Source: Saprospiraceae bacterium
GTDB lineage: Bacteria > Bacteroidota > Bacteroidia > Chitinophagales > Saprospiraceae
Assembly (NCBI GenBank): GCA_016709995.1
Contig: JADJLQ010000002.1
Location: forward strand, 372,001 to 436,000
DNA length: 64,000 nucleotides
Direction of reading: 5' to 3'
This document shows, piece after piece, positions 1-8,983 of this stretch. Within the stretch, counting starts at the first letter, position 1, and every line of letters starts with the position of its first letter. Position numbers and translations under genes: made by a program. Below the pieces are notes generated by a model, which made no database searches, was not told the DNA's origin, and saw nothing but the letters and a program-made list of their open reading frames with translations.

Positions 1-2
1 TG

Positions 3-1466
3 ACCTGGTCTGTAGCTGGTCAATCCTTGTCACCTTTGGGTCAGTTTGAGCACCATCAGGATGTAGGCAATCCCAAAAAAGCAGGATCAGCTACTTACAA
101 TGCCGATGATCAGACCTATACCCTTACGGGAGCCGGTATCAATATGTGGACCAAAATAGATCAGTTTCATTTTCTTTGGAAAAAAATCAAAGGTGATTTT
201 ACTATCAGCGCTACCATCCGGTTTGTCGGCAAAGGTGCTGCACTGCACCGCAAGATCGGGATCATAGCACGGGACGAACTCACCACTAACTCCAGGTACG
301 CAGATGCCTGTGTGCATGGGGATATACTGACCTCCCTGCAATACCGTGCTACCGATACCAGCGTCACAGATCAAGTCACTTTATTATCCTATCACCCTAC
401 GGATATAGAGTTTTCCCGAAGTGGTAACGTATTTACTTTTTCAGCAGCTACAAAAGGAGAAAACTACAAAGCAGTCACCAAAGAAATGGTGTTAAATGAT
501 GAGGTATATGCAGGATTGTTTATCTGCTCTCACCTAGAAGATGTGGCCGAGACCGCGATCTTCAGCAATGTCCGCATCACCATACCACCTTCGCCCGGTT
601 ACAGACCTTACAGGGATTATATCGGCAGCAATCTTGAAATCATGGATGTGGCTACCGGTCATCGAAAAATTATTTATACCATTCCATCATCTATACAAGC
701 TCCCAACTGGACTAAGGATGGAAAGTCACTGATCTATAATAGTTCTGCTGGTGTGTTGTATAAATATAATCTGGCAGATGGTAAAATAGCAGAATTCAAT
801 ACCGGTACGATTAAAAGCAATAATAATGATCATGTGATGTCGTTCGATGGCACTAAACTGGCCATCAGCAATCATGTGGGTGAAAAAAGAATCTCTACTT
901 TATTTACGCTCCCCATCACAGGATCAGATACTCCCGTGCAGATTACTTCTCCTGATTCCGGTCATTCGTATCTGCACAGCTGGAGCCTGGATGGGAAAAA
1001 ACTCATCTTTACCGGCCAGCGAAATAAACAATACGATATATACTCCATCGATATCGCCACAAAAAAGGAGACCCAACTGACGAATCAACCCACCCTGGAT
1101 GATGGTCCCGAACTCAGTCCCAATGGTCAATGGATATACTTCAATTCAGTACGGACCGGTAGTATGAAGATTTGGCGCATGAAGCCGGATGGCAGCAGGC
1201 AAGAACAAGTCACATTTGATGAATACAATGACTGGTTTCCTCATTTTTCTCCAGATGGCAAGCAGATCGTATTTATCTCCTTTCCCAAAGAGATCGATCC
1301 TACACAACATCCATTTTACCAAAAAGTCTACTTACGCCTGATGCCGGCGAGTGGAGGCATACCGAAGACGATAGCTTATATCTATGGAGGTCAGGGCACC
1401 ATCAATGTGCCGAGTTGGTCACCGGATAGCAAGCGACTGGCGTTTGTGAGTAATACTAAAATGTAA
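3..1466 (+). CDS. TolB-like beta-propeller protein, 5' end outside window
   Basis: The frame is open to the left edge, so the N-terminus is missing; the first in-frame start-like codon, TTG at 27, is probably internal. The first 190 or so residues look like a DUF1349/concanavalin-like domain (a run around GDFTISATIRF and RKIGIIARDE). The rest consists of TolB/PD40 propeller blades with repeated signatures such as WTKDGKSLIY, WSLDGKKLIFTG, LSPNGQWIYF, FSPDGKQIVF and WSPDSKRLAFVS. Proteins with this layout are normally exported and use the propeller for binding; no catalytic residues were recognised. It ends at TAA just before gyrB, which lies on the opposite strand. Confidence 0.8.
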   Translation, partial: TWSVAGQSLSPLGQFEHHQDVGNPKKAGSATYNADDQTYTLTGAGINMWTKIDQFHFLWKKIKGDFTISATIRFVGKGAALHRKIGIIARDELTTNSRYADACVHGDILTSLQYRATDTSVTDQVTLLSYHPTDIEFSRSGNVFTFSAATKGENYKAVTKEMVLNDEVYAGLFICSHLEDVAETAIFSNVRITIPPSPGYRPYRDYIGSNLEIMDVATGHRKIIYTIPSSIQAPNWTKDGKSLIYNSSAGVLYKYNLADGKIAEFNTGTIKSNNNDHVMSFDGTKLAISNHVGEKRISTLFTLPITGSDTPVQITSPDSGHSYLHSWSLDGKKLIFTGQRNKQYDIYSIDIATKKETQLTNQPTLDDGPELSPNGQWIYFNSVRTGSMKIWRMKPDGSRQEQVTFDEYNDWFPHFSPDGKQIVFISFPKEIDPTQHPFYQKVYLRLMPASGGIPKTIAYIYGGQGTINVPSWSPDSKRLAFVSNTKM

Positions 1467-1535
1467 GCTTAGAATTCAAAAGGGATTAAAGCCTGGAGTA
1501 ATGGTATAATTTTTTTATACCGAAAACTACTTTAC

Positions 1536-3482
1536 TTATACATCCACCTTTGCATATTTAGCATTGGCTTCTATAAACTGTCTTCGGGGCTCTACCTCAG
1601 ATCCCATCAACATTGAAAATGTTCTGTCAGCAGCAGCAGCATCGTCAATATCCACTTTTTTAATCATACGCTGAGCAGGGTCCATCGTTGTATTCCAAAG
1701 CTGATCCGCATTCATCTCTCCAAGACCTTTGTATCGTTGGATTTTTACATTGGCTTCATTGCCACCTTTGGCAAATAATTCAACAGCATTTTTGCGATCT
1801 TCCTCGGTCCAGCAATATTGTTGTTGTTTACCTCTGGAGATGAGGTACAATGGAGGCGCGGCGATATAGATATAACCATGTTCAATCAATGACCTCATAT
1901 AGCGGAAAAAGAAAGTCAATATCAAAGTGACTATATGACTACCATCAATGTCGGCGTCGCACATAATCACCACCTTATGAAATCGGAGTTTGTCCAGGTT
2001 GAGTTTTCTTTCGCCATCTATCTCTTCAATACGCACCCCCAATACATTAAAGATGTTTTTTATTTCCTCACTTTCATAAATTTTATGTTCAAATGCTTTT
2101 TCAACATTGAGGATTTTGCCTTTGAGGGGTAGAACAGCCTGGAAGTTTCTATCCCGCCCGGTTTTGGCGGTACCTCCTGCACTCTCTCCTTCAACCAGGA
2201 AGACTTCGCACTCATCAGGCCTCCTGCTGGAGCAGTCTGCAAACTTGTCTGGGACCGAAATAGCACTGATACCTTTCTTGCCAATAATCAGCTCCCTGGC
2301 AGCTCTTGCAGCCTCGCGCGCACGCGCGGCCAGTACCACTTTCTCCATGATGCGCTTTGCATCATTGGGATTCATCTCAAGATAGTGCTTGAGAATGTCT
2401 CCGACAGAATGAGATACAATCGTGGTGACTTCACTATTTCCGAGTTCTCCTTTTGTTTGTCCTTTAAACTGTGGATCTGGTATTTTCACTGAGATCACTG
2501 CAGTCAAGCCTTCTCGAAAATCTTCCCCGGCTACTTTAAATTTTAATTTGGAGAAATAACCATTGGATTCCCCATATTCAGTAAAGACTTTGCTTAGTGC
2601 CATACGAAGGCCTCTCAGGTGGGTACCGCCTTCTCTGGTATTGATATTATTGACAAAGCTGTAAATATTTTCAGTATAGCCATCATTATATTGAAGGGCC
2701 ACATCCACTTCGATATTTTCCTCTTTGCCTTTGACCACAATGGGTGCTTCTATCAGCGGAGTACGGCCTGCGTCCAGGTAGGTAACAAACTCAGCAAGTC
2801 CGCCTACTGATAGATAATCTTCTCTGACGGGCTGGCCATCGTCATCCAACTCTCTTTCATCTATGAGGGAGATCTTCAATCCTGGATTGAGAAAAGATAA
2901 TTCATGAATTCTATTGGAAAGAGTCTCTCTTTTATACTCAAGCACTTCAAAGATGGTATGATCAGGTTTGAAGGTGATGGTCGTACCAGTTTTATCCGAA
3001 TCACCTACTACTTTGATCTCAGATAAAGGTTTACCTATGGAATACTCCTGGGTCCATACTTTGCCATCGCGGTGTACCTCTGCTTTGAGATACTCACTCA
3101 AGGCATTGACACAAGATACTCCTACACCGTGCAGACCGCCTGATACTTTATAAGTGTCTTTGTCAAATTTTCCACCGGCGTGTAACACTGTCAATACGAC
3201 TTCCAGGGCAGATTTTTTTAATTGCTCGTGATATCCGGTAGGAATGCCTCGTCCATTATCACTGACGGTAATCGAATTGTCAGGGTGGATGATGGTAGTG
3301 ATCTGGGTGCAATATCCGGCCAAGTGTTCGTCAATAGAATTGTCGATCACCTCCCACACCAGGTGATGCAATCCCTTGGCATCGGTAGAGCCAATATACA
3401 TCCCGGGGCGCAATCTGACAGCCTCCAGACCTTCTAGAGCGTGTATGTTTTTTGCGGTATATTCACCTGATTTTTGTGTCAT
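1536..3482 (-). CDS. gyrB: DNA gyrase subunit B
   Basis: This is the ATPase subunit of type II topoisomerase, which with GyrA introduces negative supercoils. The 648 residues carry the GHKL ATPase motifs in order: EVIDNSIDEHLAG (N box), VSDNGRGIP (G1) and GGLHGVGVSCVNALS (ATP lid). The transducer follows, then the TOPRIM domain with VEGESAGG and MCDADIDGSHI, and the C-terminal QRYKGLGEMN and EPRRQFIEANA segments. Length and the QLWNTTMDP tail fit Bacteroidota GyrB rather than ParE. The ATG at 3480-3482 follows a TACATTTG box. It is divergent from tsaE. Confidence 0.97.
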   Translation of the reverse strand: MTQKSGEYTAKNIHALEGLEAVRLRPGMYIGSTDAKGLHHLVWEVIDNSIDEHLAGYCTQITTIIHPDNSITVSDNGRGIPTGYHEQLKKSALEVVLTVLHAGGKFDKDTYKVSGGLHGVGVSCVNALSEYLKAEVHRDGKVWTQEYSIGKPLSEIKVVGDSDKTGTTITFKPDHTIFEVLEYKRETLSNRIHELSFLNPGLKISLIDERELDDDGQPVREDYLSVGGLAEFVTYLDAGRTPLIEAPIVVKGKEENIEVDVALQYNDGYTENIYSFVNNINTREGGTHLRGLRMALSKVFTEYGESNGYFSKLKFKVAGEDFREGLTAVISVKIPDPQFKGQTKGELGNSEVTTIVSHSVGDILKHYLEMNPNDAKRIMEKVVLAARAREAARAARELIIGKKGISAISVPDKFADCSSRRPDECEVFLVEGESAGGTAKTGRDRNFQAVLPLKGKILNVEKAFEHKIYESEEIKNIFNVLGVRIEEIDGERKLNLDKLRFHKVVIMCDADIDGSHIVTLILTFFFRYMRSLIEHGYIYIAAPPLYLISRGKQQQYCWTEEDRKNAVELFAKGGNEANVKIQRYKGLGEMNADQLWNTTMDPAQRMIKKVDIDDAAAADRTFSMLMGSEVEPRRQFIEANAKYAKVDV

Positions 3483-3507
3483 GCTATCTTTTAGTATAAA
3501 TCGACTG

Positions 3508-3515
3508 CAAATGTA
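3508..3515 (-). promoter_or_regulatory. Predicted -7 promoter element of gyrB
   Basis: On the minus strand this reads TACATTTG, an exact match to the Bacteroidota -7 consensus TAnnTTTG, 25 bases upstream of the gyrB start. No clear TTTG -33 box is seen at the usual distance, so the call rests on the -7 element and its placement. Confidence 0.5.
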
Positions 3516-3621
3516 CGAATTTATCGTCAGAATCCATAGTTTAATTCATAGAAATTTGGGCAGATATCTTTTACAAAAGTTAGTTATACATCGATTTATA
3601 TATTAATATTTGTCATATATA

Positions 3622-4047
3622 ATGAGCTACTCAAAATCATATCTTTATAATAAAACCAGCCTGGATCTAGTGGCAAAAGCTTTACTGATCAACCATCCTG
3701 AAAAAAGAAAATGGGCCTTGATCGGTGAGATGGGTAGTGGCAAAACAACTTTGATCAAAGCGATGATCGGCATTCTTGGGTCTTTGGATCATGGCTCAAG
3801 CCCTACTTTCTCCATCGTCAATCAATATCATTCTGAGATTAATGGTACAATCTTTCACATGGATCTCTACCGTTTAAAAAGTGTCCAAGAGGCCTTTAAT
3901 GCCGGGATTATGGAAATACTGGAGACGGATAACGATTATTGTTTTGTAGAATGGCCTGAGCTGATCTATGATTGGATAGATGAAAGCTGGATAAGGCTAA
4001 AGATTGAAAAGTTAAATGAAGAGACCAGGATGCTTGTAGTTCAATAA
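3622..4047 (+). CDS. tsaE: tRNA threonylcarbamoyladenosine biosynthesis ATPase TsaE
   Basis: TsaE is the small ATPase that works with TsaB and TsaD in making the t6A37 modification of ANN-decoding tRNAs. The 141-residue product has the P-loop GEMGSGKTT at residues 35-43, the family segment SSPTFSIVNQY, and HMDLYRL and FVEWPEL, all hallmarks of the family. I chose ATG at 3622 (MSYSKSYLY); the frame could start at TTG 3610, but homologues begin close to the chosen site. It is divergent from gyrB with about 140 bases between them. TsaB and TsaD are not in the window. Confidence 0.93.
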   Translation: MSYSKSYLYNKTSLDLVAKALLINHPEKRKWALIGEMGSGKTTLIKAMIGILGSLDHGSSPTFSIVNQYHSEINGTIFHMDLYRLKSVQEAFNAGIMEILETDNDYCFVEWPELIYDWIDESWIRLKIEKLNEETRMLVVQ

Positions 4048-4064
4048 AAATACTTCTTTATCTA

Positions 4065-4868
4065 CTACTCATCGTCATTTAAAAAAAGTACTGGCACCGG
4101 GCTATCAATTATGCTTTTGGGTGTAGGACTCGACTCGAAAATATGCTCTAAGAATCCTCTTTTACGCCTGAGCACGCATACAAGGCCAATATCATCATCC
4201 TCGCCCAACACTTTGTTGATACCTTCGGTAAAAGTATCTGCCAATAGTTCTGTGTGAGTATGCGGTATTTCTTCAAATATCAAATCGGTGGAATAGGCTA
4301 TTGGTCCAGTCTGGGCTCCGGTGAGATGTACAGAAGATATAGCAGCATCGCAAGCTCTGGCCAGATCTAATAAAGGATTGATGACATCGAAAAGGTTTTT
4401 ATGCAGCTTTCTATACATAAAGAGGATCTTCCGGGTATCCCTTATTTTGTAGAGATGAGGTACTGCGATTACCGGGACAGATCCAAATTTGATCAAGCTT
4501 CCAGCTATCTTACCTAGAAAGTACTTTTCTTCATTGTCCTCCCCTTGAGCGCCTATAACCACCAAATCCGCATGATTTACGTTGGCTTGGCGAGAAATCA
4601 CACTATAAGGTTCCCCTTTGACTATTTTAGACAAGATCTTGACATTCGATTTTTTCTTGTAAGGTTCTAAGAAGGTTCCCAATCGTTCTATAGCATCATC
4701 CTGAAGTACTTGATTGACTGATCGAAGGCCAACCATTTTCTCCATAAAATCTATTACGTTTAACACTAAAAGACTGGTACTTCCAAGCTTATCAGCAAGC
4801 ATGATGGCAAAGTCCATAGTTTCTTTTGTAGAAGGACTAAAGTCTATCGGGACAAGTATTTTTTTCAC
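4065..4868 (-). CDS. Universal stress protein with two Usp domains
   Basis: The 267-residue product contains two UspA-like alpha/beta domains. The first opens with KKILVPIDFSPSTKETMDFA and has the nucleotide-loop-like segment DLVVIGAQGEDN...GKIAGSLIKFGSVPVIAVP. The second half is more diverged and ends in SPTPKSIIDSPVPVLFLND. The likely start is GTG at 4866-4868, because family members begin with M-K-K-I-L-V; the frame extends to TTG at 4898 but that stretch overlaps the predicted promoter. It is cytoplasmic, with a likely role in stress survival, and no partner is evident. It converges on tsaE with a 17-base gap. Confidence 0.85.
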   Translation of the reverse strand: MKKILVPIDFSPSTKETMDFAIMLADKLGSTSLLVLNVIDFMEKMVGLRSVNQVLQDDAIERLGTFLEPYKKKSNVKILSKIVKGEPYSVISRQANVNHADLVVIGAQGEDNEEKYFLGKIAGSLIKFGSVPVIAVPHLYKIRDTRKILFMYRKLHKNLFDVINPLLDLARACDAAISSVHLTGAQTGPIAYSTDLIFEEIPHTHTELLADTFTEGINKVLGEDDDIGLVCVLRRKRGFLEHIFESSPTPKSIIDSPVPVLFLNDDE

Positions 4869-4885
4869 AAATTGAGGTGTATATC

Positions 4886-4903
4886 CAAATGTAATCAAAT
4901 GTA
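4886..4903 (-). promoter_or_regulatory. Two tandem TACATTTG -7 boxes upstream of the universal stress gene
   Basis: On the minus strand TACATTTG occurs twice, at 4896-4903 and 4886-4893, with start points 10 bases apart. Both match the Bacteroidota -7 consensus TAnnTTTG, and both lie just upstream of the GTG start at 4868. No convincing -33 TTTG was found. Tandem boxes could give two start sites about one helical turn apart (inference). Confidence 0.4.
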
Positions 4904-4938
4904 CGGGATAACTGTTAAATTTTTTTTGAACTCAATAT

Positions 4939-4973
4939 AAAAAAGCCCCAGGTGGATCGATCCACCCGGGGCT
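4939..4973 (-). terminator. Rho-independent terminator downstream of amt
   Basis: AGCCCC at 4944-4949 pairs with GGGGCT at 4968-4973. Inside it, GGTGGATC/GATCCACC forms a perfect palindrome, with one mismatch between the two stem parts. On the minus strand the hairpin is followed by a run of T (the A run before 4944). This suits termination of leftward transcription from amt, although the hairpin lies about 190 bases after the amt stop. Confidence 0.75.
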
Positions 4974-4990
4974 ATACCTTAAACCCAAAT

Positions 4991-5128
4991 TGAGCATTAG
5001 AAATTCTAGGGCTCAATTGACGATTGAAATTCAAAGGTTTATAAGGAATTTATTATGAATGAGCCTTTGAATTTCAATGTCAGGGGTTAACCTCTGACGG
5101 AGGGCAAATAGCGCAAATGCGTTATTTG
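4991..5128. repeat. Cluster of inverted repeats in the amt 3' region
   Basis: Four inverted repeats follow one another. TGAGC/GCTCA, with an inner TAGAA/TTCTA, lies at 4991-5015. A perfect 15-base arm pair lies at 5023-5037 and 5064-5078 around a 26-base loop. A near-palindrome around GGTTAACC lies at about 5080-5097. An 11-base pair with one G-T mismatch lies at 5105-5128. They sit between the amt stop and its terminator, so all would be in the amt transcript. They may be RNA structure elements or a site for protein binding; no known family was recognised. Confidence 0.6.
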
Positions 5129-5159
5129 GATTAAACTATATGGAAATAAAATGATGTTG

Positions 5160-6482
5160 TTATAGACTTTCGCCGTGTTGAGACAGATCCAGACCCATCT
5201 CCTCTTCTTCTGCGGTGACCCTCAATGGTGATATCCTGTTGACCACTCTTAATAAGATCCAGGTGCCAAAGAAAGCAAATGCAGACACGATCACAAGCGC
5301 CAGAAGATGAAGCAGAAATAATTTGGTTTCGCCGAAATACAGACCATTGCCGGTAGTATTGCCTGGATTGATCGCCTGGCTGGCAAAAACGCCTGTAAGA
5401 ACCATTCCTACCATACCTCCAACACCGTGACAAGGGAACACATCCAAAGTATCGTCGATACTGGTGCGAGATCTCCACTCTACCACCATATTGCTGACCA
5501 AAGCAGCTACAATACCGATGATCAATGAATGGGGAATACTAACGAAGCCGGCGGCCGGGGTGATCGCCACCAAACCAACTACCGCGCCAATACAAGCACC
5601 CATCGCAGAGGGTTTTCTGCCTCTGACGGCATCAAATATTACCCAGGTAAAAGCAGCTGCTGCAGACGCCGTGGTGGTCGTAGCCAATGCCGCTACTGCC
5701 AACGAATTAGCCGATAAAGCTGATCCGGCATTAAATCCTAGCCAACCAAACCAAAGCAACGCAGTACCTAAGATGACATAGGTAATCCGTGCAGGAACCA
5801 ATCCACCTGTAGATCTGCTCTTGAAGAATAGTGCGGAGGCAAAGGCAGCCCATCCAGCACTCATATGCACCACTGTACCCCCTGCAAAGTCCAGCACACC
5901 CAGTTTAAAGAAAAAACCATCCGGGTGCCAGGTCATATGGGCCAGTGGAGAATAAATGATCAGGGACCACAATACTATGAACAAAATGTATGAAGTAAAC
6001 TTAATCCTCTCCGCAAAGGCTCCGGTGATCAAAGCAGGAGTGATAATAGCAAACTTAAGTTGGAAAAAAGCAAACAACATCAATGGAATGGTCGGTGCAA
6101 GGCTCCAGGGCTTTGCTCCTATACCATCTCCCATCATAAAGAAAGTGGAAGGATTGCCTATGATCCCACCAATGCTATCTCCGAAAGCCAGGCTAAATCC
6201 GACGACTACCCAGATAATGGTGATGACCGCCATCGAGATAAAACTTTGAGCCATAGTAGAAATCACATTTTTCTTTCTCACCATCCCGCCATAAAAAAAG
6301 GCTAGGCCAGGGGTCATGAACAAGACCAGGGCCGTGGCAGTAATCATCCAGGCGATATCACCTGCATTTAATTCTTCTCCTGTGTAGATCGCGGTAGGGA
6401 TACCGGGATGTACAAGGCTTAGGATAACCAGGATCATTAAGATCGAAAAGGGTATCAGGGCTAGTTTGCGACTCATTGACAT
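5160..6482 (-). CDS. amt: Ammonium transporter (Amt/MEP/Rh family)
   Basis: This is an inner-membrane channel-type ammonium transporter of 440 residues with about 11 membrane segments. Visible family motifs are FYGGMVRKKNV near the start, DFAGGTVVHMSAG, which carries the first of the twin pore histidines, and FPCHGVGGMVGMVLTGVFA, which carries the second. The N-terminal hydrophobic segment may act as a cleaved signal, as in other Amt proteins. It starts at ATG 6480-6482, with a second ATG two codons later. No glnK/PII gene lies beside it here, unlike many amt loci. It has a recognisable promoter and a hairpin-rich 3' region. Confidence 0.95.
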   Translation of the reverse strand: MSMSRKLALIPFSILMILVILSLVHPGIPTAIYTGEELNAGDIAWMITATALVLFMTPGLAFFYGGMVRKKNVISTMAQSFISMAVITIIWVVVGFSLAFGDSIGGIIGNPSTFFMMGDGIGAKPWSLAPTIPLMLFAFFQLKFAIITPALITGAFAERIKFTSYILFIVLWSLIIYSPLAHMTWHPDGFFFKLGVLDFAGGTVVHMSAGWAAFASALFFKSRSTGGLVPARITYVILGTALLWFGWLGFNAGSALSANSLAVAALATTTTASAAAAFTWVIFDAVRGRKPSAMGACIGAVVGLVAITPAAGFVSIPHSLIIGIVAALVSNMVVEWRSRTSIDDTLDVFPCHGVGGMVGMVLTGVFASQAINPGNTTGNGLYFGETKLFLLHLLALVIVSAFAFFGTWILLRVVNRISPLRVTAEEEEMGLDLSQHGESL

Positions 6483-6508
6483 AATTTGATTCTTTATTTT
6501 TGTTGGGT

Positions 6509-6538
6509 CAAATCTATATCAGCATACGACGAATCAAA
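6509..6538 (-). promoter_or_regulatory. Predicted amt promoter (-33 TTTG, -7 TAGATTTG)
   Basis: On the minus strand TTTG (6535-6538) and TAGATTTG (6509-6516) are separated by 18 bases, matching the Bacteroidota housekeeping promoter layout. The -7 box ends 26 bases before the amt ATG, which leaves a short leader. This is the best-formed promoter seen in the window. Confidence 0.65.
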
Positions 6539-6729
6539 ATCAAAATTCTAGACCAGCTTGTAATTTTCAATAAGGCCCAAATCAGGTTTAATTTTAGCTA
6601 AAATGAATAAAAAACTGATCGTTTGGCGAAAAATAGGTTTAAAATTAAGTCAAAAAGTGGTTAAAATGTTAGATTCAACCAATGTTAGGTTTCTATAGTC
6701 TCACGATTTTTGCTTGTTAAAAAGCGTTT

Positions 6730-7050
6730 TTACAGATCAGTCGGGTTAAAATCTTGTCCAGGATCAGCGCCTTCTCTATACGCTCGTTTGGTTTTTACCC
6801 GCTGTTTCTGCCGATCTATGATCAATATAGCCAACGCATGAGCTACAGAAGTGCCCTGCAGCAATGCCAGTTCTATTTTGTGCTCTTCCACATCAAGTCG
6901 ATAGAGGTAACTCCACAATAAATCGGGTTGTGTGTCCAATAATTCAGTTACCCGTGATTCGACCAGTTTGATAAGGGTAGCTTCGTCCAGATAAGGTCGT
7001 TCGTTTTGTAAGTTTGCAAACCAATATTCAAGGCTGTTATTATCCATCAT
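6730..7050 (-). CDS. Small conserved-type protein overlapping GH3 gene
   Basis: The 106-residue product is not assigned to a family. It looks soluble and largely helical, with an acidic N-terminal half and a basic stretch RQKQRVKTKRAYREG. Its ATG at 7048-7050 overlaps the last 11 bases of the upstream GH3-like gene, so the two are probably translated together. The ATG at 7045 is an alternative start. The overlap and plausible composition support it as a real gene; its function is unknown. Confidence 0.6.
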   Translation of the reverse strand: MMDNNSLEYWFANLQNERPYLDEATLIKLVESRVTELLDTQPDLLWSYLYRLDVEEHKIELALLQGTSVAHALAILIIDRQKQRVKTKRAYREGADPGQDFNPTDL

Positions 7051-8536
7051 GGAGTATAAAATCTAGTAAGGATTCAAGGACGGTCCTGTCGTTTTTTAAT
7101 CGGGGTACTTTGTGTTGGCCCCCCAATCTTCCTTGCACCTTCATCCATCTGTAGAAAGTGCCTTTTGGTGCTTCATGAATAATCAACCTCGATAAAGCAA
7201 TATTTTTGGTGCGTTTCGCCTCATAATCAGAATTGACTGCCTGTAGTGCTAAATCCAAAGATTCAGCAAATGCTTCTAGATGTTCAGGACTTTTGTCAAA
7301 CTCGATGATCCATTCATGAGCGCCTTTGCCATGATCCATATATTTAGGACCGACGGTAAAATCGGTAGCCTGACAATCATGTTGGGCACAAGCTTTACTT
7401 ACTGCCTGTTCTGCATTTTCGATGACCACTTCTTCGCCAAAAGCATTAATGTATTGAGTAGATCGACCGACGATTTTGATAGTGACCGGATCCGTATTGA
7501 GGCATTCTATAACATCGCCGGTATCATATCGCCATAGTCCACAAGTATTGGTGATGATCAGTTGATAAGCTACTTTCGTTTTCAGACCTTCAACGGGTAC
7601 TACATGATCGCTGTGTAATTCTTTAAACTCATAGAAAACGGCATTGTTCATCAACAAGAGCATACCGCCTTCGTTAGACTTTAATTGCGAAGCAAAATAC
7701 CCTTCGGAAGCATTATAGACCTCCTGGTAGATGAATTGACTGGAGGGAATCAGTTGTTGGAACAATGGCTTGGCAGGTGCAAAATTTACTCCGCCATGAA
7801 TATACAATTTGAGTTGTGGCCACACTTCGAGCAAATCCTGTTTGCCAGTCTCAGCGATTATATTTCTAAACAATACTATCAGCCAGGTAGGTACACCCGC
7901 AAACATGACAAGGGGCTCACGCAGTATTTGTTTGGTTGTTTCTCTCAGTTTATACTCCCAATCTGGCGCAGTAGCTATGTCTAACGAAGGGGTAAACACT
8001 TGTTTGGCATACCAGGGCATATTATTCAAGAGCAAGGCGCTGATATCGCCACTAATCACTCCTGGATAAGCTGACAAATTTTCTATCGAACCGCCGATGA
8101 CCATGTTTTTACCGTCAAAAATGCCAAGCTGGGGGTATTGCTGGTATAATATGGATAAAGTATCGCTGGCACCCTGGATATGATTGAGCTCAAGATATTC
8201 GCGGGTCACAGGGATATACTTGCTTTTACCACTGGTAGTACCCGACGATTTTGAGAACATGTCGACGAGGCCGGGCCAAAGCACATGCTCTTCTTTTTTA
8301 CGCATCCGCTCGATCCAGGGGAAAAACTCAGCATAGGTGCGGATAGGCACCTGACGGGTAAATGAATCGTAGTCTTTGACTTTTTCAAAACCGTGTTTGG
8401 CCCCAAACTCTGTAAAACATCCTTTGTATACTATATCTAGCAGCAGCTCATTTTGATACCTCACGGGTTCACGCATCCACCCTTCGACCTGGCGAAATCG
8501 ATTTCGGAATACGCGGCTAAGAAAAAACTCCAACAT
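7040..8536 (-). CDS. GH3-family acyl-adenylate-forming enzyme
   Basis: The 498-residue protein belongs to the GH3 (auxin-responsive promoter) family of the ANL adenylating superfamily, which activates a carboxylic acid with ATP and usually couples it to an amine. The sequence shows SKSSGTTSGKSKYIPVT (phosphate-binding motif), IYQEVYNASEGYFA (second core motif) and LWRYDTGDVIECL (third core motif), then a C-terminal lobe ending LGGQHKVPRLKND. Bacterial members are common in Bacteroidota, but their substrates are mostly unknown. The small gene at 6730-7050 overlaps its 3' end. Substrate cannot be read from the sequence. Confidence 0.88.
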   Translation of the reverse strand: MLEFFLSRVFRNRFRQVEGWMREPVRYQNELLLDIVYKGCFTEFGAKHGFEKVKDYDSFTRQVPIRTYAEFFPWIERMRKKEEHVLWPGLVDMFSKSSGTTSGKSKYIPVTREYLELNHIQGASDTLSILYQQYPQLGIFDGKNMVIGGSIENLSAYPGVISGDISALLLNNMPWYAKQVFTPSLDIATAPDWEYKLRETTKQILREPLVMFAGVPTWLIVLFRNIIAETGKQDLLEVWPQLKLYIHGGVNFAPAKPLFQQLIPSSQFIYQEVYNASEGYFASQLKSNEGGMLLLMNNAVFYEFKELHSDHVVPVEGLKTKVAYQLIITNTCGLWRYDTGDVIECLNTDPVTIKIVGRSTQYINAFGEEVVIENAEQAVSKACAQHDCQATDFTVGPKYMDHGKGAHEWIIEFDKSPEHLEAFAESLDLALQAVNSDYEAKRTKNIALSRLIIHEAPKGTFYRWMKVQGRLGGQHKVPRLKNDRTVLESLLDFILHDG

Positions 8537-8574
8537 AAGCTTACTGTGAAAATAGACCTCAATATCTGAAAAAA

Positions 8575-8886
8575 TCAGGACCTTATAGTATGTCTTAAAG
8601 TATTGATCTGATTAGTATACTCTAAATGAGTGTCCGTTTTTTGAGATCGTTCGAGCCATTTCATAAGGTATCGATGCAATATCTCTGCAAACAGTGGCCT
8701 GGTCAAGCGCTCGATATCAAGCTTGATGCTGTAAAAGTTCTTATTGTAAATCGTCCCTACCCTGGTATCAAGAAATACTGATTGTTCTATGAGGTGGCCT
8801 ACCTCATCCCCAGGAGGCTGTGGCAGTGACATATAAAAGCTGATTTTTGGCAGCACCCTGTAGCTGGGCTTGTTCGAAGGATGCAT
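8575..8886 (-). CDS. Hypothetical small protein
   Basis: The frame of 103 residues starts with ATG at 8884-8886. No signal peptide or membrane segment is apparent. The sequence mixes hydrophobic and charged residues in a way plausible for a small folded protein (PKISFYMSLPQPPGDEVG, IERLTRPLFAEILHRYL). It lies on the same strand as the GH3-like gene, 38 bases upstream of it, so it could be the first gene of that unit. No family was recognised. Confidence 0.45.
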   Translation of the reverse strand: MHPSNKPSYRVLPKISFYMSLPQPPGDEVGHLIEQSVFLDTRVGTIYNKNFYSIKLDIERLTRPLFAEILHRYLMKWLERSQKTDTHLEYTNQINTLRHTIRS

Positions 8887-8983
8887 TATTGAAAATTATT
8901 TTTTCTTCCTGACTCAAAAAGCACAGAAGACAAAGAAGAAATGAATACAAAAAACAAAGCCCAAGGGCATCGCATAGGGGTGA

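Noticed and set aside
1503..1521. GGTATAA/TTATACC hairpin as a gyrB terminator
   Set aside because: The stem is short and A/T-rich with no T run after it on the minus strand.
5131..5478. Minus-strand frame of 115 codons overlapping the amt 3' end
   Set aside because: It lies in another frame of the same strand as the strongly conserved amt gene and has no protein-like motifs.
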